This document shows positions 1 through 8,097 of a stretch of DNA of 64,000 bases, one piece after another (the stretch's first letter is position 1; each line of letters starts with the position of its first letter). The stretch covers positions 124,001 to 188,000 of the forward strand of contig JBBSEX010000001.1 of assembly GCA_038239345.1 (NCBI GenBank), given 5' to 3'. The translations under genes and the position numbers were made by a program. Source of the stretch: JBBSEX01 sp038239345 (GTDB lineage: Bacteria > Acidobacteriota > Terriglobia > Bryobacterales > Bryobacteraceae). A model generated the notes under the pieces. That model was given only the letters and a program-made list of their open reading frames with translations. It was not told the DNA's origin and made no database searches.

Positions 1-119
1 GCCGACAACGCGTCTCGGGTCTTACCTAATTCGGTATCGATCTGTTTCACCTGATAAAACAGGTAAATATTCGCCGCTAGTAAAGCTAACACAGCACCGA
101 AAAGGATCGCGATCTTCAT
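1..119 (-). CDS. N-terminal fragment of a small membrane-anchored protein
   Basis: Only the first 39 codons lie in the window; the gene continues beyond base 1. The start ATG at 119 is preceded by a GGAGG ribosome site about 6 bases upstream. The protein begins MKIAILFGAVLALLAANIYL, a single hydrophobic segment, followed by a polar stretch (YQVKQIDTELGKTRDALS) that looks like the start of a coiled coil. That layout fits a periplasmic protein anchored by its N-terminus, but the fragment is too short to assign a family. Confidence 0.6.
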   Translation of the reverse strand, partial: MKIAILFGAVLALLAANIYLFYQVKQIDTELGKTRDALS

Positions 120-297
120 TCCGGAACCTCCGGATGAGGCGGGTACGTTGGGATTCAAGCTTCACTTCTCCTTATGCTGTAATGGTTTTCCACCACATAC
201 TCTATCATCTATAGAGTAAGATGTTGCTCTGTGTCATTCCGGTTTCCATCGTTTTATTGCCCTAAGATGTCCCCGCGAATCACCTAAGGCCCCGTTC

Positions 298-918
298 CTA
301 GCCCTCTGAAGCCGGAACTGGCCGAGGTGGACGAGCAAAATCGAGCAATTCCTGCTTTGGAATCCCTGGCTCAAAGCAGCGCCGGCACCGCGCTTCATAC
401 ATTCCCGCGGCTCCCACCACTATCAGATCGTCCGATTCCACCAATCTTTGAGTATGTTTTGCCGGATTTCCACAGCGCATGCAAATCGCCAGCGTCTTCT
501 CGATCGATTCTGCCAGGGTCAGCAATTCCGGCATCGGATGGAAGGGCCGGCCCATGAAATCGGTATCCAGCCCGGCGATGATTACCTGTTTTCCGCTGTC
601 GGCGAGTTGTTGCGCGACATCGATCAGATCCTGCCCGAAGAAATTCGATTCGTCCACGCCCACTACCTGCGTCCGCCAATCGAGTTTCGCCAGAATCTCG
701 GCCGCGCCATCGACCACCTCCGAGCGCATCCGGATTTCTCCATGCGAAACGATCTCATTGGGAGAATAGCGGGCATCCAACCGGGGCTTGAAAACCTGAA
801 CGCGTTTCCGGGCAATCATGGCCCGCCGCAAGCGCCGCATCAACTCTTCACTCTTGCCGGAAAACATCGGACCGCAAATGGCCTCGATCCAGCCTATATT
901 GCCAGTAACAAAATCCAT
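298..918 (-). CDS. tdk: Thymidine kinase (type II, TK1-like)
   Basis: Cytosolic kinase that phosphorylates thymidine with ATP in pyrimidine salvage. The 206-residue product has the P-loop GPMFSGKS (residues 16-23), the catalytic-loop motif DESNFF with the likely catalytic base Glu90, and a C-terminal zinc site made of CMRC (Cys146, Cys149) and CRRC (Cys178, Cys181). All are hallmarks of TK1-type enzymes, and the length is normal for the family. The usual DEAQFF motif is DESNFF here, a mild variation. It lies 32 bases downstream of the Hsp15-like gene on the same strand and may be co-transcribed. No strong ribosome site precedes the ATG. Confidence 0.95.
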   Translation of the reverse strand: MDFVTGNIGWIEAICGPMFSGKSEELMRRLRRAMIARKRVQVFKPRLDARYSPNEIVSHGEIRMRSEVVDGAAEILAKLDWRTQVVGVDESNFFGQDLIDVAQQLADSGKQVIIAGLDTDFMGRPFHPMPELLTLAESIEKTLAICMRCGNPAKHTQRLVESDDLIVVGAAGMYEARCRRCFEPGIPKQELLDFARPPRPVPASEG

Positions 919-950
919 GAATCTGTTTTAGAGTGTATCAGCCAAACAGA

Positions 951-1322
951 TCACCCTCGTCCGCGAAAGCGGTCGATTGCCCGCCGGTCTCGCTTCGAAG
1001 GTTTCGCTTCCGGCACCCCTCCAAAATCCCGCATCGCTTTTCGCTCATCGGCTAACTTCACCCGGAGTACCTGGCTAGCCTCCGTTTCGCGGTAGAGCGT
1101 CTGGGCCACGGGCGCCGGACCGCGCATCTCGCTCAGCCCAAGCACCTCCACTTGAAACTCTCCTCCATCGTTCTTCACCTGCAGCATGTCCCCCAGCTTG
1201 ACCTCGCGCGCAGCCTTCGCCAATTGTCCGTTGGACTCGATTCTCCCCAGCTCACAGGCCTTCCCCGCCAAAGATCGGGTCTTGAAGAATCGGGCCGCCC
1301 ATAGCCACTTGTCCATTCGCAT
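951..1322 (-). CDS. S4-domain RNA-binding protein, Hsp15 (HslR) family
   Basis: The 123-residue protein opens with MRMDKWLWAARFFKTRSLA, the signature start of the Hsp15/HslR family. The S4 RNA-binding fold occupies about residues 1-60 and a basic tail follows (KPSKRDRRAIDRFRGRG). In E. coli, Hsp15 binds 50S subunits carrying stalled nascent chains. Two in-frame ATGs (1322 and 1316) are possible; the first gives the usual N-terminus. The gene is transcribed away from the DUF3291 gene across a very short gap of about 25 bases and lies just upstream of tdk. Confidence 0.88.
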   Translation of the reverse strand: MRMDKWLWAARFFKTRSLAGKACELGRIESNGQLAKAAREVKLGDMLQVKNDGGEFQVEVLGLSEMRGPAPVAQTLYRETEASQVLRVKLADERKAMRDFGGVPEAKPSKRDRRAIDRFRGRG

Positions 1323-1347
1323 AGAGATATTCCGCTACCATCTTAAA

Positions 1348-1815
1348 GTGCAAACCCACCACCTGGCTCAAATCAACATCGGGCGTCTGATCGCCCCTAT
1401 CGACGACCCTCAAATCGCCGAATTTGTCGCGCAATTGGACTCAATCAATCAACTGGCCGAAGCAAGCCCCGGCTTCCTATGGCGCCTGAAATCCGATGAG
1501 GGTAACGCCACCGATATCCCATACAATGACGACCCGTTTGTGATTGTCAACATGTCCGTGTGGGAGTCTATCGAAGCACTGCAGAATTTCGCTTATCAAT
1601 CCCGGCACGTGCACGTCCTGCGCGATCGTAAGAAGTGGTTTCAGAAAATGGACCTTGCCCACTATTGCCTCTGGTGGGTTCCCGCCGGCCATCGTCCCAC
1701 TGTCGCCGAAGGCCGGGAAAGACTGGAAACCTATCAACGCCAGGGAGCCACCCCCGAAGCCTTCTGGTTCTCCGAGTGGTTCCCCGCGCCCTCCGCGGAA
1801 GCGGTGCCGGCCTAA
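1348..1815 (+). CDS. DUF3291 domain protein
   Basis: The product (155 residues from the GTG at 1348) matches the small DUF3291 family in its HLAQINIGRL opening, the central SVWESIEALQNFAYQSRH segment, and the RKKWFQKM and LWWVPAGHRPT stretches near the end. The fold is related to dimeric alpha-beta barrel (ABM-like) proteins, but no reaction is established. The reading frame stays open upstream into the divergent Hsp15-like gene, so the start is chosen by homology: family members begin just before HLAQINIGRL. No clear ribosome site supports the GTG. Function unknown. Confidence 0.78.
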   Translation: MQTHHLAQINIGRLIAPIDDPQIAEFVAQLDSINQLAEASPGFLWRLKSDEGNATDIPYNDDPFVIVNMSVWESIEALQNFAYQSRHVHVLRDRKKWFQKMDLAHYCLWWVPAGHRPTVAEGRERLETYQRQGATPEAFWFSEWFPAPSAEAVPA

Positions 1816-1946
1816 GCTTCCCGCACGGGATCGGGCCAGCGTAAAAATGGAACGCCCGTCTATCGTAAGCCCTGCCTCGTGTGTCACAATGTGCGGAAGG
1901 CTTCAGAAGTCGCCTCAATCAAAGTCCCGGGGAGAAACTCGCATCG

Positions 1947-3542
1947 ATGGCAAATCTCTTAGCGCGAAAGCCGCTCAGCGTATTGATGGAAGAGGCGAAG
2001 GAGACCGGCGAGCATAATTTAAAGCGCACGCTGGGAGTCTTCCAGTTAACCGCTTTGGGAGTTGGCGCGGTCATCGGCGCGGGCATCTTCGTGATGGCTG
2101 GGCTGGGCGCGCACTATGCCGGACCGGGCCTCATGCTGTCCTTCGTCCTGTCGGGATTAGGATGCGCCTTCGCCGGTCTTTGCTATGCCGAGTTCGCCGC
2201 GATGATCCCGCTCGCGGGTAGCGCTTACACCTATGCCTACGCCACGTTGGGCGAGATTTTTGCCTGGATCATCGGTTGGGATTTGACGCTCGAATACGCC
2301 ATGGGCGCAAGCACCGTGTCTTCCGGATGGTCGAATCATTTCATCGAACTGCTAAACATATTCAATATAAAAATGCCGCTCTGGCTCGCCTACGATCATT
2401 GGACGGGGCTTCGTACGGCCGAGGCGATGGTGGCGCGGGAGATGGCCCAGGCCTCGGACTCCGCTCTCGTACCCGGTACGCAGGCCTTTCTCGAAAAGGT
2501 CTCCGCCATCGGCGCCGCCCATTCTCCTGAGCTGATGCAGCGGGCGCATGATCTGCTGGGCGCCCCGCAAATTTTTGGTGTCGAGATCGGCTTCAATCTT
2601 CCGGCGTTCTTAATCGCTCTTGTAATCACCGCGATTCTGGCAATCGGAATCAAGGAAAGCGCGCGCTTCAACGCCACCATCGTGGTCGTTAAAGTAGCGG
2701 TCGTGCTGTTCGTCATCGGATTAGGTATCACCTACATCAACACCGCCAATTGGGGAACTGACTGGCATACATTCGCCCCGTTCGGTATCTCCGGAATCGG
2801 CTCCGCGGCCGCCTATATATTCTTTGCCTATATTGGATTCGACGCCGTCTCCACCACTGCCCAGGAGGCTAAGAATCCGCAGCGCGATCTGCCCATCGGC
2901 ATCATCGCTTCCCTGCTTATCTGTACCGTGCTCTATATCGCGGTGGCCGCCGTGCTTACCGGCATGGTGCCCTGGAACGACATTAATATCGAAGCCCCCG
3001 TGGCTCGCGCCTTCCTCGACCGTGGGCTTGTTGGACCCTCGCACATCATTACAGTGGGCGCATTGGCCGGGCTTACCAGCGTGATGCTGGTGATGCTTCT
3101 CGGTCAAACTCGCGTACTGTATTCCATGGCTAACGACGGCTTGTTGCCAAAGAAGGTCTTCGCCGAGATTCACCCCAAGTTCCGCACGCCCTGGAAGAAT
3201 ACGATCCTGGTCGGGATGCTCGCCGCCATAGTGGGCAGCGTCACGCCGATCGACGATATCGGCAAGATGGTGAATATCGGGACACTACTGGCGTTCGTCA
3301 TCGTCTGCATCGCTATCATGATCCTGCGGCGTACCGACCCTGGCCAGCCGCGCCCGTTCCGAACGCCATGGGTACCGCTTGTTCCCATTCTCGGCGTTAT
3401 TTTCAACGGCTACATGATGTATAAACTCGGCTGGGTGAATTGGGCCCGGCTGATCATCTGGCTCGCCATCGGATTGGTCGTGTACTTTGCCTATGGCAAG
3501 AATCACAGTAAGGTACAAGCGGCGCTGCGAGCGAAATCCTAG
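1947..3542 (+). CDS. APC-superfamily amino-acid permease (cationic amino-acid transporter type)
   Basis: Inner-membrane transporter of 531 residues with about 12 or more hydrophobic helices. The first helix carries GVGAVIGAGIF, the unwound-helix substrate motif of the APC superfamily. The sequence resembles YfnA/CAT-type permeases, which import amino acids with protons. A soluble insert of about 80 residues lies between membrane segments near residues 155-235 and is rich in Ala and Glu. The start is set at the ATG at 1947, preceded by GGGGAG; the upstream in-frame extension is unlikely. It stands alone, convergent with the sensor kinase gene. Substrate cannot be told from sequence. Confidence 0.87.
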   Translation: MANLLARKPLSVLMEEAKETGEHNLKRTLGVFQLTALGVGAVIGAGIFVMAGLGAHYAGPGLMLSFVLSGLGCAFAGLCYAEFAAMIPLAGSAYTYAYATLGEIFAWIIGWDLTLEYAMGASTVSSGWSNHFIELLNIFNIKMPLWLAYDHWTGLRTAEAMVAREMAQASDSALVPGTQAFLEKVSAIGAAHSPELMQRAHDLLGAPQIFGVEIGFNLPAFLIALVITAILAIGIKESARFNATIVVVKVAVVLFVIGLGITYINTANWGTDWHTFAPFGISGIGSAAAYIFFAYIGFDAVSTTAQEAKNPQRDLPIGIIASLLICTVLYIAVAAVLTGMVPWNDINIEAPVARAFLDRGLVGPSHIITVGALAGLTSVMLVMLLGQTRVLYSMANDGLLPKKVFAEIHPKFRTPWKNTILVGMLAAIVGSVTPIDDIGKMVNIGTLLAFVIVCIAIMILRRTDPGQPRPFRTPWVPLVPILGVIFNGYMMYKLGWVNWARLIIWLAIGLVVYFAYGKNHSKVQAALRAKS

Positions 3543-3563
3543 GATTAGTGAAAAGTCTAAGCG

Positions 3564-6500
3564 TTAGGCATTGGCCGCCAAGCGGGCAGGCTCTTCCAGC
3601 ACGGCGGTGAAGTGAAATGCCGTGCCTTCGCCGGGGGTGCTTTCCAGCCAGATTTTCCCGCCCATTAATACCGTTAGCCGCTTGCAGATTGCCAGCCCCA
3701 TGCCGTTCTCGCCGGGGCGCGGCGGATCAAAGATCGACTCTTGTTTATCCCGCGCGATTCCCGGGCCATGATCGGTAACTGAAATCGCCAGCGCCACCCG
3801 GTTACCCGCTTGCCGGCTTCCATCCACCTGGACCAGCACCGGCCCGCCACCTGAGAACTCGATCGCGTTCCGCACCAGATTTCGTAGAACCTGCCGCAGC
3901 CGATCTGGGTCGCCCAGCAGCCTGTCCGGTACAGCGCTCGCACACCGCGTGCTCAGTTCCACCCGCTTCATTTCGGCATCGCCCGCCAAACCGCGTATCA
4001 CTTCCGCTACGGTGTCCCGAAGAGAAAACTCCACTCGTTCCAGTTCCAGCTTCCCGGCATCCATTTTCGAATAATCCAGAACGTTATTCAGCAGTGCCAG
4101 CAACGATCCAGTCGAGTCTTTCGTATCTTCCAGATCCTCCACCTGCGCCGGTGTCAGATTCTTCGTTAGCGCCGCTTGCATCTTCTCCAGGATCTCGCTC
4201 ATCGGGTTCTGCAATTCGTGGCGGGAATTTGACAGAAATCGTGTCCGCCGGCGCTCGGAGTCTGCCGCCCGCCGCCGTTCTTCGCCCAGCAGGGAACGCT
4301 CCACCAGAAGCTCTCGCGAAACATCCTTGATCGCTTCTTCCATCTCGTTTCGCTCGCGTAAACTCTTACCGATCGTTCGCCGATATCCGTGGAACGTTAG
4401 CCAGCCGAGTCCCAACAAACAAGGCAGTAAAACCCATGGGCCTCTCCACCACGGACGCTCGATAGCCACTGGGAATCGCGCCACCTGATCGCTCCACACG
4501 CCTTGCGAATTTCGCGCAATCACTTCAAAGGTGTAGTTACCGGGCGAAAGATTGGAGTAGTGGGCTTCTGGCGCGCTACTTTCAATCCAGTGTGAATCCC
4601 AATGCAGCAGGCGGTACTGAAACAGGATTTCCGATTCCTTCACAAACGACAGCCCGGCGAAGGTCACCGCCAAACTCTTGTCGGCGTTATCCAGGCGCGA
4701 TGACGTAATCACTACGGCCGGCGCCACCACCGCCGCCAGCGCATCGGAGGGATGAAAATGGGATGCTCCCCGGGTTGAGCCGATCCAAACGCTACCGTCA
4801 CGATCTCCCCAAATCGCTCCCGTGCAGGAATCCCACACCAGCCCGTCAGCGCGGCTGTAATGCCGCCAGCGTTTATCTTCCAGCACGTCTATCCCGCGGT
4901 CCGTAGGCACCCATAGCCGCGCCCGGCCATCCAACACTAAACCCGTGACGCGATCCGATCGCAGCGCATTCTGACGGTTGAAGTGTTCGATATCCAAACG
5001 ATTTTCGCGGGCATTCAAGCGCGATATCCCATTTCCTTCGCGATAGCCAATCCAGATATCGCCGCTCGATCCTTCGGCCACATAGCCTACCGCGTCTTGC
5101 CGTAAACCGTCCGCTTGCCCGTAGCGTTTCCACTGTCCACCATCAAAGCGCAGAAGGCCCCGGCTGCTTCCAATCCACACTGCCCCCTGCCGCGCCGACG
5201 TGCCTTGATAGAACGATTCTCCGGCCTGTGCGTCCGGCGTTTCCACGCGTTCGAATTCGCTGCTCGAATTTGCCGGACCTTGGGTGCGATAGATAGCGTG
5301 ATCGGCCACCAGCCAAGCCCGGCCGGCACGATCGAAGAATAAATCGGCTATCCCGCCGCTAGTTCCCGGCCCCGAGAAGCTTACACGCCGGATCTTCCCG
5401 CTCTCCAGGATTTCCACCGTCCGCCGGTCCTCGATAATCCACAATCCACCACTAGGCGCGATCGCCAGCTGATCCACCGATTCGCCGGACAATCCCCTCA
5501 CCTGTTTCCATGCTCCGCGCGTCCCGTCGCCTGAAAATTCGTAGAGTCCGTTCTCCGTACCGGCCCACAATGTCCCGCCATCCGGCCTTGCCATTGCCCG
5601 TACCGAATTCCCCGACAGCCCATCGCCCGAAGTCCAGTTGTCCCACTCGCCATACCCCATCCAACGGGCCAGACCCACTCCGTGCAAACCCAGCCACAGC
5701 GATCCCTCGCGATCCCGCAGCACCGCCGTGACGTTGTTCGATGGCAATCCATGCTCGGTTGTAAAGAGGTCCCAGCGATTCTCCCGATGCCGCGCCAAGC
5801 CGTGCGATGTGGGAAGCAGCAGCGCCCCGTCGCGATCGTGGAGCGCCGCCTGCATGCCGCCGCCCGCTTGCAATCCCGGCACTTCGGTTGCCACGAACTT
5901 GTCGTCTCCGGCATGCTTGCGCAACAAACGAGCCGCACTGCGCAACCAAAGATCGCCATCCTTGGTTTCCACGATCGATGTCCAAGGACCCGCTGGCACG
6001 GCGCTCATCGTCTCGGTCTTCAGTTGATCGTGAAGAATCCTGCACAGCCCCGCGCCGCAGCCAAACCACAACGTTCCTTCGCGATCCAGATGAACGCTAA
6101 TAACCTCGCCCGCCGCCGCCGCTTGATAGTGAAACTTCTCGCCTTGCTCTGATGCATCGCCTAGCAGCAAGCCCCGGCCGGTGCCCACGTACAGGCGATT
6201 TTTAGCGCTCGAATCGATAGCGGCCGGCCCGTCGACGCTCGCCGCGACACCGGAGTTCGCGGCTTCGAAGCGGTCTCCCTTCTGGCTTGCAAGACCACCC
6301 GCGGTGCCTACCCACAGAGTCCCGTTTACAGTTTGATGAATCGCATTGACGCGCGGCGATGGCAGCCCGTCGGCCACTCCGTATGCCTGGAATCGCTGGC
6401 CATCATAACGAAAGAGTCCCTTCTCCGTTCCGATCCACAAATACCCGGTACGGTCTTGCAGTAGACAGCGAACATCCAGGTTCGACAAACCTTCATCGTC

Positions 6501-6578
6501 GCCATAAGTCTTGAAATTGTGATGCTGCCCCAGCACCAGGCAGGGAACAAGTGTAAGCAGAAGTAGCAACCGGTTCAT
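3564..6578 (-). CDS. Beta-propeller sensor histidine kinase, no receiver domain
   Basis: Membrane histidine kinase of about 1004 residues. A signal peptide (MNRLLLLLTLVPCLVLGQ) leads into two seven-bladed-propeller regions of 'regulator propeller' repeats (recurrent GLPS..V, DG.LWIGT and GL.R motifs). Then come a Y_Y_Y domain (LSPGNYTFEVIARN), one transmembrane helix, a coiled coil, and the kinase core: H-box SRHELQNP, N-box RNLVRNAIEFS, G1 DHGPGI and G2 GMGLAI. The architecture resembles Bacteroidetes hybrid two-component systems but lacks the receiver and AraC parts. No response regulator is adjacent, so it is an orphan. The ATG at 6578 is chosen because it starts the signal peptide; a TTG lies upstream at 6626. 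Confidence 0.88.
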   Translation of the reverse strand: MNRLLLLLTLVPCLVLGQHHNFKTYGDDEGLSNLDVRCLLQDRTGYLWIGTEKGLFRYDGQRFQAYGVADGLPSPRVNAIHQTVNGTLWVGTAGGLASQKGDRFEAANSGVAASVDGPAAIDSSAKNRLYVGTGRGLLLGDASEQGEKFHYQAAAAGEVISVHLDREGTLWFGCGAGLCRILHDQLKTETMSAVPAGPWTSIVETKDGDLWLRSAARLLRKHAGDDKFVATEVPGLQAGGGMQAALHDRDGALLLPTSHGLARHRENRWDLFTTEHGLPSNNVTAVLRDREGSLWLGLHGVGLARWMGYGEWDNWTSGDGLSGNSVRAMARPDGGTLWAGTENGLYEFSGDGTRGAWKQVRGLSGESVDQLAIAPSGGLWIIEDRRTVEILESGKIRRVSFSGPGTSGGIADLFFDRAGRAWLVADHAIYRTQGPANSSSEFERVETPDAQAGESFYQGTSARQGAVWIGSSRGLLRFDGGQWKRYGQADGLRQDAVGYVAEGSSGDIWIGYREGNGISRLNARENRLDIEHFNRQNALRSDRVTGLVLDGRARLWVPTDRGIDVLEDKRWRHYSRADGLVWDSCTGAIWGDRDGSVWIGSTRGASHFHPSDALAAVVAPAVVITSSRLDNADKSLAVTFAGLSFVKESEILFQYRLLHWDSHWIESSAPEAHYSNLSPGNYTFEVIARNSQGVWSDQVARFPVAIERPWWRGPWVLLPCLLGLGWLTFHGYRRTIGKSLRERNEMEEAIKDVSRELLVERSLLGEERRRAADSERRRTRFLSNSRHELQNPMSEILEKMQAALTKNLTPAQVEDLEDTKDSTGSLLALLNNVLDYSKMDAGKLELERVEFSLRDTVAEVIRGLAGDAEMKRVELSTRCASAVPDRLLGDPDRLRQVLRNLVRNAIEFSGGGPVLVQVDGSRQAGNRVALAISVTDHGPGIARDKQESIFDPPRPGENGMGLAICKRLTVLMGGKIWLESTPGEGTAFHFTAVLEEPARLAANA

Positions 6579-6675
6579 CAAACGGTAACCAGTGGGAGAA
6601 AACGCCCGGAGGCCGGAACGGATCAATGTTGTTGATCGTCCACCAGGAGCAAATTCTGTAGAGAGAAAACGCGGT

Positions 6676-8097
6676 CTAAAGGAAGTAGTCTTTGGCCAGT
6701 TCCGGTCGCAGTTGCAGAGCTTCGCGCCAACAATCGGCGGCCCGGGTGGCTTCTCCCGCAGCGGCGAGAATCGTTCCCAAGTTGATCAGTGCCTCGGGGA
6801 ATTCCGGTTTTCGAGCGATGGCCTTTTCGTAAAATACGGCGGCCTCTTCATTGTGTCCCGCGCGCTCCAGCAGCAGCGCGATGTTAAACGTTAGCTCGGG
6901 CGAAGGCCGGTCGATCCGGGAATAGCCGTCCACCGCCAGTTGCCAGTCCTCGTCTTCAATGGCCAGCGCCACCAATCCCTGCCATTCGTCGATGCGGGCA
7001 AAATGCGTCCGCGCCGAATCGCGGTAACCCAGCCGCCAATAAGCGATGCCGGCATTGAGCGAGGCCTCGCGCCAATCCGGACGCAACTCGCGGCATTGCT
7101 CAAAGGCTGAGATGCTGCCCACGAAATCGCCCTTATCCAGGCGGAGATAGCCCAGGCGGAACCAAGCCTCGGGACGCTCGGGAAAGGCGTCCAAAAGACG
7201 CGAATAAGTTTGCTCGGCTTCGTCCGTCTTGCCGCTTTCTTCCAGAATCACCCCGAAATTCCAGAGCGCCGTCTCCGAACCCGGGGCCACTTCCAGGGCC
7301 TTGGCGAATGCTTCGAAGGCGCGCTCGGCGTTGCCCAGTTGATGATAAATTTCCCCCAGCTTCAGATGTGGTTCCACCGCATCCAGGCGAATCTTGCTCG
7401 CCCGCCGGCAACATTCGGCCGCATCCTCTAGCAGACCCGCTTCCGCCCGTAAGTGGGCCAGATTCAACCAGGCCTCGAAGCTTTGCGGCGCCAAATGCAC
7501 CAAGTCGTTCAGAAGTTTCGCCGCTTCCGCGGCATCCCCACGATCGAGCGCGCTCTGCGCAAGCCCTTCGAGCGCAGCCGCTTGCAACTCCGTGGAATGT
7601 TCGGCGACGGTAGCATCGCTGCCCGCGGCCTCGAGCGGTGCGGGAACGTCCAGCACTTGTTGAAAGGCCGTATCCGCCAATTCTCCGCGGCCCGCCAGGC
7701 GCAATGCCGCCGCCTTGCCTACCAGCGCGACGCTATCCTGCGGTTCCTGCCGCAAGACGCTATCGAAAGCAGCCAGAGCCTGCTCCGGTTTCTTCAAATG
7801 GAGAAGGCAAATACCCAATCCGATGCGCGCTTCATACCGCGCCGGATCGATCCGCAAACTCTCATTGCATTCCTTGGCCGCTTCTTCCCAACGCTCCAGC
7901 TTCTCCAGGCAGATGGCCAGATTCATCCGCGCCGCGCGATGTTCCGGATCGAAATAGAGAAAACGGCGCAACGTATCGGCTGCCACTTCATACTGTTGCG
8001 TTTCCACCTGCAATCGGGCCAGCGAAAGTAAACGGACCGCGGCTGCCGGTGGCGACGTCTTCGAGGCGGATGTCAGTTCGCCGGGCTTAGGCGTCAT
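6676..8097 (-). CDS. TPR-repeat protein
   Basis: The 473-residue soluble protein is built almost wholly of tetratricopeptide repeats, with typical A..LG and EAL..Y/F positions running from about residue 25 to the end (for example YEARIGLGICLLHLKKPEQA and MNLAICLEKLERWEEAA). There is no signal peptide or enzyme domain. Such proteins are usually scaffolds for protein-protein contacts. Its ATG overlaps the stop codon of the upstream zinc-finger protein (TAATG), so the two are likely translationally coupled and may act together. No specific partner can be named. Confidence 0.8.
   Translation of the reverse strand: MTPKPGELTSASKTSPPAAAVRLLSLARLQVETQQYEVAADTLRRFLYFDPEHRAARMNLAICLEKLERWEEAAKECNESLRIDPARYEARIGLGICLLHLKKPEQALAAFDSVLRQEPQDSVALVGKAAALRLAGRGELADTAFQQVLDVPAPLEAAGSDATVAEHSTELQAAALEGLAQSALDRGDAAEAAKLLNDLVHLAPQSFEAWLNLAHLRAEAGLLEDAAECCRRASKIRLDAVEPHLKLGEIYHQLGNAERAFEAFAKALEVAPGSETALWNFGVILEESGKTDEAEQTYSRLLDAFPERPEAWFRLGYLRLDKGDFVGSISAFEQCRELRPDWREASLNAGIAYWRLGYRDSARTHFARIDEWQGLVALAIEDEDWQLAVDGYSRIDRPSPELTFNIALLLERAGHNEEAAVFYEKAIARKPEFPEALINLGTILAAAGEATRAADCWREALQLRPELAKDYFL

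Noticed and set aside
448..1095. A 215-codon plus-strand frame opposite thymidine kinase and the Hsp15-like gene
   Set aside because: It is the complement of two well-supported genes and has no family features of its own.
5638..6152. Overlapping plus-strand frames opposite the sensor kinase
   Set aside because: Low-complexity, Arg/Pro/Ser-rich frames typical of the complement of a GC-rich gene.
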